64,000 bases of DNA from Candidatus Poribacteria bacterium (GCA_012270865.1 JAAXHL010000051.1:23260-87259), one strand, 5' to 3'; counted from the stretch's first letter, positions 17,501 through 26,101 are shown. Notes: generated from the letters alone by a model not told the origin. Numbers and translations: made by a program.

Positions 17501-17942
17501 ACTCTGTTTTATAGAGGATATACCGGTTCGGAAATAGCGTAGACGGCTTGAAACGCATGCTATCACCGATAGCAAATTCAGTATATCTTCCACGATAACT
17601 ATCTTCTGTTAAGACTGTTCTATCCAATTGTGCTGAGAATCTTTCACTATCAAGTTGACCAGTCCAACCGACGAACAATTCGCCGTTTTGATCAAACTCT
17701 TTCTGTTCACGATAGTTATAGACCTCGTTACCTTCAAGCAGCTCTTTTCCGAACAGGTCATAGAAGAATTGCGGTTCTTCTTCTAACTGGAAACGCGCCG
17801 AGAATTTAGAACTCCCCTCAATCGTTGGTAATAGGGGTTCTTGTGGACCAAGACTCTGCGCTCCACAACCGTAAAGCACAAAAGCACTCAGGATACAGGT
17901 CGCTACAAGTAAAACATCAATTGATTGTTTTAGCCTGTTCAT
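14541..17942 (-). CDS. large outer-membrane lipoprotein with a beta-barrel-like C-terminus and calcium-loop-like motifs
   Basis: I do not recognise the family. The 1133-residue protein starts at 17942, after AAGGAGG, with a lipoprotein signal ending AFVLYGC. Much of it consists of alternating amphipathic strands typical of barrels, and it ends in Phe (VRAMMGF), like many barrel proteins. Near residues 665-725 is an Asp-rich segment with EF-hand or dockerin-like loops, DRDQNGVLDFQEDF and DLNNNGTIDSLEDD, next to a run of seven Asp. It lies beside exbB-exbD-exbD but lacks an obvious TonB box or plug domain. Its role in transport or surface structure is inferred only from location and shape. Confidence 0.8.
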   Translation of the reverse strand: MNRLKQSIDVLLVATCILSAFVLYGCGAQSLGPQEPLLPTIEGSSKFSARFQLEEEPQFFYDLFGKELLEGNEVYNYREQKEFDQNGELFVGWTGQLDSERFSAQLDRTVLTEDSYRGRYTEFAIGDSMRFKPSTLFPNRYILYKTEFDGFRWDISFAQERHLFTLINSRISNPVQLSDAAANLAPTLGRRNGLNEDAGLRHIENARLVGFRAQGLLGDIFRVGFTYINLHKEHPERVENPLMGTVANTPPETISVVFRDDSPEDNHGIVTEFSGFNEELHGDNLQGGVGAAFKSMKVTIVTQALEEVEPLTPQEIEDGVIPPEPQALPAETQTIEADISNVLPMTIGGLPATIRDSVDGAWKIVEGFNKMRVVLVFSDPDGTPSAEVAQLVSEGAIEVEADPRTVQSVNFEMVVAGDYNIAIIGSSAANRAESDPEIQEWIKTEDGHIQMPYRDVIEAPGNYGQSSDYTSNRAEQADNPSAWTGEGRPRKISYRYGAARAALLYGLDLEGTIGNVFVRAHYSINGKYKQYPTIPKDQVGFSRLKETIEGEDGEESTGISIDPLTNLPVDGNNIPTYSETEGERFEAMLGGDGTDEDGDGVMGRETAWFIQLKSRFGKLYLEGVYYHIDPGYTTTYLNFGSNSDRDQPYSLPRTPESQSEQDPWDETNYALIEDDDDDDDWPDDIDFDGVLPRADDRDQNGVLDFQEDFLIFDADPPVFTDLVDLNNNGTIDSLEDDFEPQYEYGVDREGYHVFAEYDLLDNLSLKVGWLNENEISSRRQNDSKYLHITYQRDIPDFGTILFQNRFVRVQDDIPDYTITLRVGELEPVQISDELDFYNARVNTTTLQFLYTAVPNLTLEAKFLVVLQHQYEQDAEEAIFLDVEAPDPENLDDPLTADQRVDFMVPDEQVRSSGDRREFPFYPDHGINALDPDDTGLIYDANNWKTRRYPERDIRNQQTILKARYEIPLGELPFVDRIGEDLTLTPMVKYIWDRAFDRSAEEIGDSLNPRLFVPTDNEPVEYLRFNRRSREDVLGVRLDYQFSQRMNILGGFQYRKFTNRDNNFKNYLGNFAEDEDVPVLFRPDLRTRIFEVQAINRGEWLGFNIVILAGYRRTTILLDHTTSNTTFVRAMMGF

Positions 17943-18290
17943 TATTTTGTTTTCCTCCTTGGAAATAATGAATCGGATATTTCGGGACATCGTTACAATT
18001 ATAAATAGGTACGCAATCGTTACGAATACCCCAGGTTTCCGACGAAAAACCTTGAAAATGGACGAAAACTGCTTGTCTTGTACGCTAAAGCCTAAAAATC
18101 GCATACTTCAAAAGTCGTGTGTAGGCAAATTCCTAAACTTTTCGATACTCTCGGACAGATACGTGTAAATTACGGTTACTGTGCGATGCGGGAAACAGCG
18201 AGTCTCCTTCCAACAAATTAAGGGTCTATTTTGCGGATTTTTTTGAAGAAAACATCTGACAAAATAACCGCAAAACTGTTCTTAGCCTTT

Positions 18291-18319
18291 AAAATAGCAC
18301 TGATGTTAATTTCTGTCAA
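18291..18319 (-). promoter_or_regulatory. sigma70-like promoter of the large outer-membrane gene
   Basis: On the minus strand, TTGACA (18319-18314) and TATTTT (18296-18291) are 17 nt apart. Transcripts would have a leader of about 340 nt. The rest of 17943-18700 is A+T-rich and I see no gene in it. Confidence 0.55.
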
Positions 18320-18701
18320 GTTTTTAACAGAAAAAAGCACGCGTTAAGGTGAAACTTGAGATAAAACATACCATAAATGTGATATATTTTCAAGTTTAAT
18401 ATCAGCACCATTTTATTTTCAATCTTTCGCCCGTCTTAAAGTCGCCTTAAATCTGGTTCGTCCGGCTTCACATTCTTGGCATAAATGTGGCAATAGACAC
18501 TATACAACGAGAATGTATTTTATGTGAGCGGCAATTTTATGTCCCGTTTACTATCTCCCTGAAGACAGTGAAACCATAACAGAATCGTTGCCCCACAGTT
18601 TTAACGGAGGTCCCAATACGGCGATTTCTATTGGGCATGGTATAATTATACTACAAATCAAAAAAAAATGATATTTTTTTTACAAAAATATCAAAATAGC
18701 A

Positions 18702-18725
18702 AGCCTCGAACCGAAGATCGAGGCT
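18702..18725 (-). terminator. terminator after the Wzz-like gene
   Basis: AGCCTCGA (18702-18709) and TCGAGGCT (18718-18725) form a perfect 8-bp stem. Reading leftward on the minus strand it is followed by T-rich sequence, as expected for the gene that stops at 18760. Confidence 0.75.
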
Positions 18726-18759
18726 ACAAGCGTTTCCTAACGCTATATTTCGTTATTTT

Positions 18760-20166
18760 TTAATTTTCAGCAGTTTTGTTAAAGTATTCAGTGAATAAAG
18801 CAGTTGTAACACCTAAAATCAGACCTGAGATGCCCGCAATAACAAGAATGAGTTTGATTTGAGGACTGACCGGGATCTTCCGTGGTGAGGCGCGATCAAC
18901 AATTTCTATACCACCTATCTGGTTACGCTGAGTCGGCATCTTCGATTCCGCATATAACATTTTAACTTCAAGAGAACGTTTGACTATTTCTTCTATGAGT
19001 ACATTCATCTCCTGGATTTTGACTTGTCTTTGGGTCAAAATCGTATGGTTCTCAGGAATCTGTTCCAGCACTTTTGCCAGTTCAACTTTTAGTGCTTCAT
19101 GCTCCTGTTTGAGACGTTCTTCTGCCTTTTCATAACTTTCTAAGATTGGCACAAACGTTGTCAACTGATTCTGTAGGTAGGTATAATGAGAAGACGTACC
19201 GGAGGTAGTCGTGGTGTTCGTCGGTGGTGTATCTCTGTTCTTTTTCTCTATTTCGGCGATTTGGGCGTTAAGACCTTCCAACTCTGATGCGTTCTTGCCG
19301 ACCTGCTTTGTATCCGCAACGCGCTGAGATTCCAGATTAAAGAGTTTTTCCTGCTGAAAGAGCCAGACAGGATTAGGTGCAGTGGTCTCTGATAATTGCG
19401 TCTGCTCGGGCAAGCGATTCAACTGATATTGTAGATACGTGATGTTGGCGCGCGTCACATGAAGTCGCTGCCGATTTGCTTCAAGCCTTTCCCGGACACT
19501 GGTAGTGTGTTCCAGCAAATTCGTCAGCAGAGGAACCCACGTTTCCGGACTCCCATTTTCACGAACAAATTTGAGAAGTTCTTCTAACGCCTTCTCTATT
19601 TTTGCTTCGATTTCCTGTTGTTCGCCTTCAAGAAATTCCATGCGTTTGCTAAGCTTTGTTTCTTCGTCCCCGCGCCGCAATATTTGCATATCTTTGGCAA
19701 GTTGATTGACTAAAAGTGCTGCGTTGCGTTCTCCCCCTTCTTCCTCAGTCAACGGAATAGAAATATTGATATAATCGGAGTCCGGGTGTACTTGTGCCTT
19801 CACCAATTGTTTGAGCTTCCCGACCGGTGGTAAAAGAGATACAGCATCTGTGTATCCGCTGTCTTCAAGGTTTTCGATTGCTGTGTTAAGCATGGAGGCA
19901 GTGGAAAATCGTTTGCTGATGGTTTCCATCTCACGTCGGTCAACGCCACCGGAGAGGACATTTTGAAAAAGGTTAGTTGAAGAAAGGGAGGGTGTAGGAC
20001 TCGGTTGAACGAATAATATTAAAGTGGAGGCAGCATACGTTTTCGGCAAGCGGAGCGAAACGATTAGGGCAATCCCTAAAACCAATAGTACACTTAGACA
20101 GATTCTGAAGCCATGCTTTCGGGTAAGTTGAAGGTAGTCGCGTAGGTGTTCCTCCTGTTGCGGCAT
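18760..20166 (-). CDS. Wzz/GumC-like polysaccharide chain-length or export protein
   Basis: This 468-residue inner-membrane protein has the polysaccharide co-polymerase layout. A cytoplasmic N-terminus leads to a membrane helix at about 22-40, then a large periplasmic part with long coiled coils (about 160-235 and 330-400), and a second helix at about 438-460. The Pro-containing motif SPRKIPVSPQ precedes the last helix, as in Wzz proteins. There is no C-terminal tyrosine kinase domain. Family members set the length of O-antigen, capsule or exopolysaccharide. No glycosyltransferases lie nearby, so the polymer is unknown. Confidence 0.87.
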   Translation of the reverse strand: MPQQEEHLRDYLQLTRKHGFRICLSVLLVLGIALIVSLRLPKTYAASTLILFVQPSPTPSLSSTNLFQNVLSGGVDRREMETISKRFSTASMLNTAIENLEDSGYTDAVSLLPPVGKLKQLVKAQVHPDSDYINISIPLTEEEGGERNAALLVNQLAKDMQILRRGDEETKLSKRMEFLEGEQQEIEAKIEKALEELLKFVRENGSPETWVPLLTNLLEHTTSVRERLEANRQRLHVTRANITYLQYQLNRLPEQTQLSETTAPNPVWLFQQEKLFNLESQRVADTKQVGKNASELEGLNAQIAEIEKKNRDTPPTNTTTTSGTSSHYTYLQNQLTTFVPILESYEKAEERLKQEHEALKVELAKVLEQIPENHTILTQRQVKIQEMNVLIEEIVKRSLEVKMLYAESKMPTQRNQIGGIEIVDRASPRKIPVSPQIKLILVIAGISGLILGVTTALFTEYFNKTAEN

Positions 20167-20234
20167 GAATGTGTGCTATTTCTCCCGTACTATGGATAGA
20201 GGTAGAAATTGCCCCTCCTTTTCTTTTCTTAGGA

Positions 20235-20795
20235 CTATAGATTGTTGGCGATAATGATCTCTTCTTCGCTGAAAGCTTCGTCGTGCCATTCAGCAATGCG
20301 CCATTCATCGTTCCTCTTTTCAAAGATAAAGAGGTTGTCGCCCTCGGCGTATGCACCGCTGTAGCCACCCTCAAGTGCGTAGCCATCTGAGACGAAAAAT
20401 TGGATCCTATAATGATTCCGCACCTCCGCTTCCGTCCCATCGTCATTCATGGAGACCTCTGGCGGTGATGAGAGCTCTATTTCGATGTCTTGAAACCGTT
20501 CAAAAACGCGAGTTGCGGCGGCACGTTCCTGTCGAATATCGTCAAATTCTACATCGTCCGTTTTATCTCCATCTGTTCCCATATCGGAAACATAGAGAAA
20601 ACCTTCTTCCCAGAAGGTGCCAATGTACGTATTAACATCTTCTGTTTCATAGCTTTCCCGCCACTGGTCTAAGACACTGCTAATTTGCAGCATTTCTTCA
20701 GCCGGAATTTGACCGACCTTATCGGCATCTCCGCACCCTATGAAACCTATCAGTAGGATGAGGACACCGCTAATTTTGGCGAAAGTCTTGAACAT
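20235..20795 (-). CDS. lipoprotein with an NTF2/SnoaL-like domain
   Basis: The 186-residue protein has a lipoprotein signal ending LIGFIGC, so it is probably anchored in the envelope. The rest looks like an NTF2-like cone fold, with an N-terminal helix SVLDQWRESYETEDVNTYIG and strands such as HYRIQFFVSDG and LFIFEKRNDEWRIAEWHDE. Such domains bind small ligands or act as scaffolds, and no catalytic residues can be singled out. It sits between the Wzz-like gene and a DUF5683-like gene on the same strand, with short gaps that suggest a shared transcript. Confidence 0.75.
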   Translation of the reverse strand: MFKTFAKISGVLILLIGFIGCGDADKVGQIPAEEMLQISSVLDQWRESYETEDVNTYIGTFWEEGFLYVSDMGTDGDKTDDVEFDDIRQERAAATRVFERFQDIEIELSSPPEVSMNDDGTEAEVRNHYRIQFFVSDGYALEGGYSGAYAEGDNLFIFEKRNDEWRIAEWHDEAFSEEEIIIANNL

Positions 20796-20815
20796 AGCTA
20801 AACATTCTCCTTAAT

Positions 20816-21379
20816 TTAAAAGGTTTTAACAATACCCAAATAAAGACGTGTAGGGGTCGCACCGATTTCAATCCCCAAATTTTCAATATCTTGTGCATCC
20901 TGTTCAATAGATTGAATCAGAGTCTTCGCGTTGTTAAAGTTGGCACTCACATAAGAATCAATAAGGCTGTAGAGCCAAATACCGATACCGGTATACATAA
21001 AAAAAGTCCTAAGTTTGTAACGCTGATTGGCATATTCATAACTTTCTAAAACATCTTTTTCGCTATGAAAACCACTCCAAACCATGCTTTCATAAACTGC
21101 GTACCGATTATTAAACGAGTTTTGCGCCAACACTGCACCGATGATAGAGCCACCGATCCCTAAGACCGTTAAGCTACCTCGGTAGTAGCTACCACTATAA
21201 AACTGTCCCCATCCCGGAACAAAGGCAGAACGTACCATCGCTCCGACGGGTGAAGCAAGTTTAACCTGTTCCGCTATTTCAGGCGTTTTTTCTCTGGTGT
21301 CTATGTTATTTTCAGCCTCCTGCGCAAAACTGGCATGGAGGCTGAAAAACAATAGCGCGATGATTAACAAAAATCGCAT
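20816..21379 (-). CDS. DUF5683-like membrane protein
   Basis: This 187-residue protein has a cleavable signal peptide (HASFA-QEA), then the motif SAFVPGWGQFYSGSYYRG typical of DUF5683-type proteins, and two or three hydrophobic segments. The family is common in the envelopes of Bacteroidetes-like bacteria, where its function is not established. The C-terminal end contains two predicted strands. It is 20 bp upstream of the NTF2-like lipoprotein gene and probably shares its transcript. Confidence 0.78.
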   Translation of the reverse strand: MRFLLIIALLFFSLHASFAQEAENNIDTREKTPEIAEQVKLASPVGAMVRSAFVPGWGQFYSGSYYRGSLTVLGIGGSIIGAVLAQNSFNNRYAVYESMVWSGFHSEKDVLESYEYANQRYKLRTFFMYTGIGIWLYSLIDSYVSANFNNAKTLIQSIEQDAQDIENLGIEIGATPTRLYLGIVKTF

Positions 21380-21439
21380 CGAATTATGTAGACTTCCTCT
21401 CTGAACAGAGTTCTACGAAGCCTGTACGACTCCTATCAA

Positions 21440-23065
21440 TTAGCGTCTCCGCTTCGTGCGTTCCGTCGTCCGGCTACGGTCATCGTCATCATCATCATCA
21501 CTCGAACTACTTGAACGACTACGTGATGAACTTGAACTTGAAGTCGTCGGACGTGTCCGTGTCTTTGAAGAAGATGAACTGCTTACGCGGGGACGTGAAC
21601 TCGTTGAACTTGAACTTGAACTGCGGACACTTGGTTGGGAACGCGACGAATTGGTCGTTGAGCTACTTGCACGTGTACGCGAACTTGAAGTCGTGCTTCT
21701 ATACGTCGGGCGCGAAGTACTGCTCGTCCTTGAAGACAACGACTTATTCGTTGAAGAGGTTGAGCGTCTGTAAAGCGGCGTAGTTCGCTGCGTCTGAGTC
21801 GAACTCTTGTAACGACTCAGATTCTGTGTTGTGGTCGTCGGATAGCGCCGCTGTTTACTAATTGTACCCTGTGACGTATAGTTACTCTGTCTTACACTAC
21901 TGTTTTGACGGAGTGTTGAAGAAGAAGCAACCGAGCGACGTTTCTGCGCGATAATTGACTGACGTGCAACCCGTTCTGTTGTCGCCGGGGTCTGTCTCCG
22001 GTGATTTTCGAGCGTGGTGCGAACGCTCCTTCGGACTGTTCCCCGATCCTGACTTCGGTTATTTGCCGACAATCTACTGCGACTGTACTGTTGACGCGTA
22101 TTTTGGTGTTGCGCACTCCACCGATTCAACTGTGTCCGTCGCTGGTGAACTTTCGGTGTACCACGATACGAACCATACGAACCATACGAACCATAGGAAC
22201 CATAATACGGCGAATAGCATCGGTAGTAGGCATGTGGATGGTAACCGCGATACCGTCCGAGATACCCGCCATAATACGAACGGATTGAGAGATAATGGTG
22301 ATCGTAGATCGGGTAACTCCATCGCAGGTAATAGTCATAGTCTGTCGAGTAGTAGATAGGACCGTCATAAAAGTAGAGGTATGTGTAACGATGCCACGGT
22401 CGCCAACGGTACGTCGGCGTATAGCGTTGAATCACTCTAACTTTCGGTTGCCTCCGATACGTGGAGACCTCAAGGTACTCTACATCAATTTGCTCGCCGC
22501 CTTCGGCGACAATATGCAGTTCCATCCATCCATCTTCAACGTGACCAGCTGCCGGAATCTTAATATGTTCGGATCTATTTTTTGCTCGGAGGACAAAAGT
22601 ATCGCCGTAACGTGTCTCTTTAGCATTTTCATCGTAGTAACCGCGACGTGTTGCCTCACGCTTGGTGTTACGGATCCATGCACGGCCCGCAATCGGTTCT
22701 TCATAGTCTTCAATTTCAAGGCGATGCGGTTCGCCACGGTAGCGAACCAAGACTTCAATGTACTGTGTTCCCACTGGAATTTCAAACAGATATACCGCGC
22801 TGGCGATTGCGAATTCGTAATTGGCTGCGTCCTGAGCGTCGTTTGCCCAAGCGGTGAGTCTAACGCCGTCCTCAAAACGCGGACTGGCAGTAATCGTTGC
22901 ATTCCCGCGTTCTATCCATTCGTCAACATCGCTGGCAATGCGATGCTCGCGACTCAATCGGTCCGCGTAATAGTCGTAGTCCGCATTCGCGAGGGGTGAC
23001 AACCCAGCGATTACAAAACAACTGATGACGCATAATACGCTTAAAGTCGAAATCCGGGTTTTCAT
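21440..23065 (-). CDS. secreted protein with a long Arg/Ser-rich tail
   Basis: I do not recognise this 541-residue protein. A signal peptide (ends LANA-DYD) is followed by a globular region of about 200 residues rich in beta strands. A Tyr-rich segment comes next, with repeats such as GSYGSYGSYGSY. The final 250 residues are low-complexity Ser/Arg/Thr, interrupted near the end by seven Asp and ending in a basic tail. Such tails can bind polyanions or wall polymers, or scaffold assemblies. Codon use on the opposite strand makes long false frames, which I ignored. The gene stands alone with a 280-bp upstream gap. Confidence 0.8.
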   Translation of the reverse strand: MKTRISTLSVLCVISCFVIAGLSPLANADYDYYADRLSREHRIASDVDEWIERGNATITASPRFEDGVRLTAWANDAQDAANYEFAIASAVYLFEIPVGTQYIEVLVRYRGEPHRLEIEDYEEPIAGRAWIRNTKREATRRGYYDENAKETRYGDTFVLRAKNRSEHIKIPAAGHVEDGWMELHIVAEGGEQIDVEYLEVSTYRRQPKVRVIQRYTPTYRWRPWHRYTYLYFYDGPIYYSTDYDYYLRWSYPIYDHHYLSIRSYYGGYLGRYRGYHPHAYYRCYSPYYGSYGSYGSYGSYRGTPKVHQRRTQLNRWSAQHQNTRQQYSRSRLSANNRSQDRGTVRRSVRTTLENHRRQTPATTERVARQSIIAQKRRSVASSSTLRQNSSVRQSNYTSQGTISKQRRYPTTTTQNLSRYKSSTQTQRTTPLYRRSTSSTNKSLSSRTSSTSRPTYRSTTSSSRTRASSSTTNSSRSQPSVRSSSSSSTSSRPRVSSSSSSKTRTRPTTSSSSSSRSRSSSSSDDDDDDDRSRTTERTKRRR

Positions 23066-23345
23066 GAGAATTCTCCTCTATATCGTGTCCTTCATGTGGC
23101 ATTACCGACAGGCTTTTTAAACCACTGCGCGCTGTGCCGCGTGAACAACTTATCTTAATTTCATAGTTATTGTAAAAATAATACAATTTTCTCCAAAAAT
23201 TGTCAAGGAATAATCGAGGTCGAACGATTTCTCGCTAACCCCAATCTCTTTTACCTATGATTTCGATATTCTAATCGCAATTCCCGATTTAGTTATGGAT
23301 AGACTTTTTCTTCAGGCTAATAAAACCTAACAAATCTGGAATTTC
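23066..23345. other. intergenic region between the Arg/Ser-rich gene and the microcompartment locus
   Basis: This 280-bp stretch is A+T-rich near 23160-23210 and likely contains the promoter of the Arg/Ser-rich protein. I see no gene, repeat or clear terminator in it. Confidence 0.4.
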
Positions 23346-24080
23346 TTAACCCTTCAGTATCAGTTTGATACCTCTCTTTTTCGCCTGCTCACGCGCAAGT
23401 GGTGTGATAATTGTCTGTTTCGCGTAGACCAATTCGCGCACATTCGCATCCAGATTTGAAATCGTTGATGCGCTAATCAGAGTTCCGTCCAAACGGAGGG
23501 ATGAGTCACCTGTTCTGTCTTTAACAGACTCGGCGAGTTGTATCATAGGTACTAATTGAACGCCGAGTTCGGACAAAACGTTTACATATTCAACCTGAAT
23601 AGCATTAATTTCTTGAGATACCTTATCTCGCTTAAGTAAATCGGAGACCGCTATGACTGTTTTGCCTCTCGAGAGTGCTTCATACACAAGGTAAGTAGCC
23701 GGTGTGTCCACCAAACCTAATGCCAATTTCGCTGCCATCGGATGTGAAAACACAGGTAGCACAATTTGTTGGTAAAGGTCCACGAAAGCCGGTATCTCCG
23801 TTAGAGTGTTCTCTTGTAGAATGCTGTCCTCACCGAAGGCTGCATGAATCGGTTCAATATCCAAAACTTTAGTTGCCAGATCGGACAAAATTATTGTAAT
23901 TTTCCATCCATCTTGTTTACAAGCCTGTAGCTGCTCGAGCGGTTCATCCAATTCAAGTTGTGTCGCACCGAAGATCGCGAGGAGTCGTTTCTCGGCAGCA
24001 GCCTGCGAATCAGTAGATGCGTGCTCTTCGAGTACCTGCTCTACGATTTTCCTGATTTGGTCAATCAACTCTTGGTTCAT
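23346..24080 (-). CDS. microcompartment-associated flavoprotein-like protein
   Basis: The 244-residue protein resembles the flavoprotein family (FMN-dependent decarboxylase fold) found in some bacterial microcompartment loci. It shows an early strand LLAIFGATQLELDEPLEQL, the segment LPVFSHPMAAKLALGLVD and a C-terminal ITPLAREQAKKRGIKLIL. Its first 20 residues (ELIDQIRKIVEQVLEEH) form an amphipathic helix followed by a flexible linker. This is the pattern of encapsulation peptides that target cargo into shells. It lies 20 bp downstream of pduL in the same direction. Its reaction is unknown. Confidence 0.75.
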   Translation of the reverse strand: MNQELIDQIRKIVEQVLEEHASTDSQAAAEKRLLAIFGATQLELDEPLEQLQACKQDGWKITIILSDLATKVLDIEPIHAAFGEDSILQENTLTEIPAFVDLYQQIVLPVFSHPMAAKLALGLVDTPATYLVYEALSRGKTVIAVSDLLKRDKVSQEINAIQVEYVNVLSELGVQLVPMIQLAESVKDRTGDSSLRLDGTLISASTISNLDANVRELVYAKQTIITPLAREQAKKRGIKLILKG

Positions 24081-24100
24081 ATTCTTTTCAAATTGGGAAC

Positions 24101-24805
24101 CTACCGTACGATTTCAACAGGTTCGCCACCTTTCAGACCGGCGGCATTGGCATCGTCGGTATCTAAGTGCATCTGAAGCACATAACTTTCATCAATTTTA
24201 GGCCGGACATTTTCAAAAGTTAAGGCACGTTCACCGCGGAAGTGAACTTTTAAGAGTTCGCCATCGCGGATATTGAGGGCATCGGCATCACTCGGTGTCA
24301 TGTGGATGTGCCGTGTCGCGCAGATGGCACCTTCTTCCAAGTAGATACTTCCTGCGGGGCCGATGAGTGTAATCGGGTCTGCACCAACGAGGTCGCCTGA
24401 ATCTCGGATCGGAGGATTGAGTCCGAGCCGGATGGCTTCCGTTTGTGCGACTTCAACTTGTGAATAATCGCGGACAGGTCCAAGGATCCGTACAGCTTCA
24501 ATAGCGCGCATCCGTTTGCCGACGACCGTCAATGTTTCATTCGCTGCGAACGCTCCAGGTTGATAGAGCGGCGCATAGACGGTGAGTTGGTGACCAGCAC
24601 CGTAAAGAATCTCAAGGTCCTCTTGTGTTACGTGGGCATGTCGTGCTGAAACGCCGACCGGAATTTGCTGTTGTTCTGTGACGGCATCACACGCACGGCT
24701 CCCCGGATCACAACTTCTCAAAGCACAACCACTACATGCTTGGTCCGTCGTCAGTTTATTCACGACACGGCGGGTAATCAGTTCTACAAGGGCGCGGTCT
24801 GACAT
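24101..24805 (-). CDS. pduL: PduL-type phosphate acyltransferase
   Basis: This 234-residue enzyme transfers acyl groups between CoA and phosphate inside microcompartments, regenerating CoA. It has the two metal-binding His clusters of PduL, VGVSARHAHVT near residue 50 and ATRHIHMTP near residue 165. The N-terminal helix ALVELITRRVVNKL looks like an encapsulation peptide. It is followed by an unusual Cys-rich stretch, CSGCALRSCDPGSRAC, which might bind metal. The gene lies between the BMC-H shell gene and the flavoprotein gene. No aldehyde dehydrogenase or acetate kinase is present nearby, so the full pathway cannot be named. Confidence 0.93.
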   Translation of the reverse strand: MSDRALVELITRRVVNKLTTDQACSGCALRSCDPGSRACDAVTEQQQIPVGVSARHAHVTQEDLEILYGAGHQLTVYAPLYQPGAFAANETLTVVGKRMRAIEAVRILGPVRDYSQVEVAQTEAIRLGLNPPIRDSGDLVGADPITLIGPAGSIYLEEGAICATRHIHMTPSDADALNIRDGELLKVHFRGERALTFENVRPKIDESYVLQMHLDTDDANAAGLKGGEPVEIVR

Positions 24806-24862
24806 CTATGATTCGCCTTTTTTGTTAGGGTGTTCCGAAAGTTCTTAGGCAAGGTAAACACT

Positions 24863-25138
24863 TTATGATTTCTTTAAAATGGTTTCGACTTCAGCGTGTG
24901 GTCGTGGAATCACGTGTACAGAGACAACTTCACCGACACGGGCAGCGGCTTCAGCACCAGCATCCGTTGCAGCTTTCACCGCACCGACATCGCCACGGAC
25001 CAGGACCGTCACATATCCACCCCCGACTTGTTCGTAACCGACGAGTTGCACATTCGCCGCTTTCACCATCGTATCTGCAGCTTCAATACTGCCGACCAAG
25101 CCTCTTGTTTCGATTAAACCCAATGCATCTCCGGTCAT
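24863..25138 (-). CDS. BMC-H microcompartment shell protein
   Basis: This 91-residue single BMC-domain protein should form hexamers that tile the shell of a bacterial microcompartment. It starts with the typical [18 protein letters not shown] and contains [20 protein letters not shown]. The GGG there corresponds to the loop lining the central pore. The usual C-terminal helix and a basic end follow. AGGAGG lies upstream. It heads the three-gene set BMC-H, PduL, flavoprotein. No pentameric (EutN/CcmL) or trimeric shell gene is in the window, so this is a satellite or reduced locus. Confidence 0.95.
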   Translation of the reverse strand: MTGDALGLIETRGLVGSIEAADTMVKAANVQLVGYEQVGGGYVTVLVRGDVGAVKAATDAGAEAAARVGEVVSVHVIPRPHAEVETILKKS

Positions 25139-25312
25139 ATTAACCTGTTAGCCTCCTGTCAAAATTCCGAAATGAGAAAAATCAGTTTTTAACTCGCAAA
25201 TCATCGCGCGTAAAAGCAATGCTGCTTACAAATACAGTGGAAGATCAAGCGAAATGCCAAATATCTTCCTTTTAAAGTATATCACAATTTTGGGGTTTTT
25301 TCAAGAAAAAAC

Positions 25313-26089
25313 TCAAAACGCATCTATGTTTTTTATCAGAGTTAGCATCAATTGTTGCTGGATTGCATCCGTCAAGAGTCCCATAGCGTACGTATAGTCT
25401 TGGCTTGCTGATGTTCGATCACCGAACTGTTTGTGGACCTCGGCACGATGGATATAAGCACTCGCGAAACGCGGTTCGAGAGCGATCGCCTGATCAAGGT
25501 CTGCCAGTGAAAGTTTTAAAAAGTCCGCTTTACTTTCAATAGCAAGTTGGAGATAAACCTTACCGCGTCCGTAATATGCCATTGCCGTCGGTTTCCGCTG
25601 AATCAGGTCATCGTAGTCAGCAAGTGCTTTTTGGATGTCTCCGTATTTGAGGTAGGTTTCTGCACGTTTCTGTATAACGTGGTTGCTACGCCTCCGCTTC
25701 AATGAAGCGGTGTAGTCATCAATAGCGCGCTGCATATCGCCTAACGATTGGTAGACATCGCCGCGGCTCGCATAGGCATCGGCTTGATACCTTTTGAGCT
25801 TTAACGTTTGGTTGTAATCTGTGATAGCCGTTTCGTACTGTTCAGAGCGATAGTAGGCGAGTCCCCGTTTCATGTATGCTTCGGCATACCTCGGTTCAAT
25901 TTCAATCGCACGTGTAAATGCGTTAATTGCCTGCGGAAGTTTCCAGGATCGCAGCGAGGCAGTTCCCTCTTGAACGTATACCTCTGCTTGCCGATTCACA
26001 CCTTTTATCGCATCCCATGTTACAAAGCGGGAGGCGAGAAGGATAGTGAGAATCAGTACCGGGGTCATGATGTAAATCAGTGGTCGCAT
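25313..26089 (-). CDS. membrane-anchored TPR protein
   Basis: The 258-residue protein has an N-terminal membrane helix at about 5-20 and then roughly six tetratricopeptide repeats. Clear TPR units are AYMKRGLAYYRSEQYETAI, AYASRGDVYQSLGDMQRAI and AYIHRAEVHKQFGDRTSA. TPRs bind other proteins, and here they should face the periplasm. The gene is 12 bp downstream of the phosphoesterase gene and probably in one operon with it and the peptidase gene. No specific partner can be named. Confidence 0.85.
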   Translation of the reverse strand: MRPLIYIMTPVLILTILLASRFVTWDAIKGVNRQAEVYVQEGTASLRSWKLPQAINAFTRAIEIEPRYAEAYMKRGLAYYRSEQYETAITDYNQTLKLKRYQADAYASRGDVYQSLGDMQRAIDDYTASLKRRRSNHVIQKRAETYLKYGDIQKALADYDDLIQRKPTAMAYYGRGKVYLQLAIESKADFLKLSLADLDQAIALEPRFASAYIHRAEVHKQFGDRTSASQDYTYAMGLLTDAIQQQLMLTLIKNIDAF

Positions 26090-26101
26090 GGTGTCTATCT
26101 T

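Noticed and set aside
21456..22999. Several long frames opposite the Arg/Ser-rich gene
   Set aside because: They arise because Ser/Arg codons read as Glu/Leu-type codons on the other strand; none has a start site or domain.
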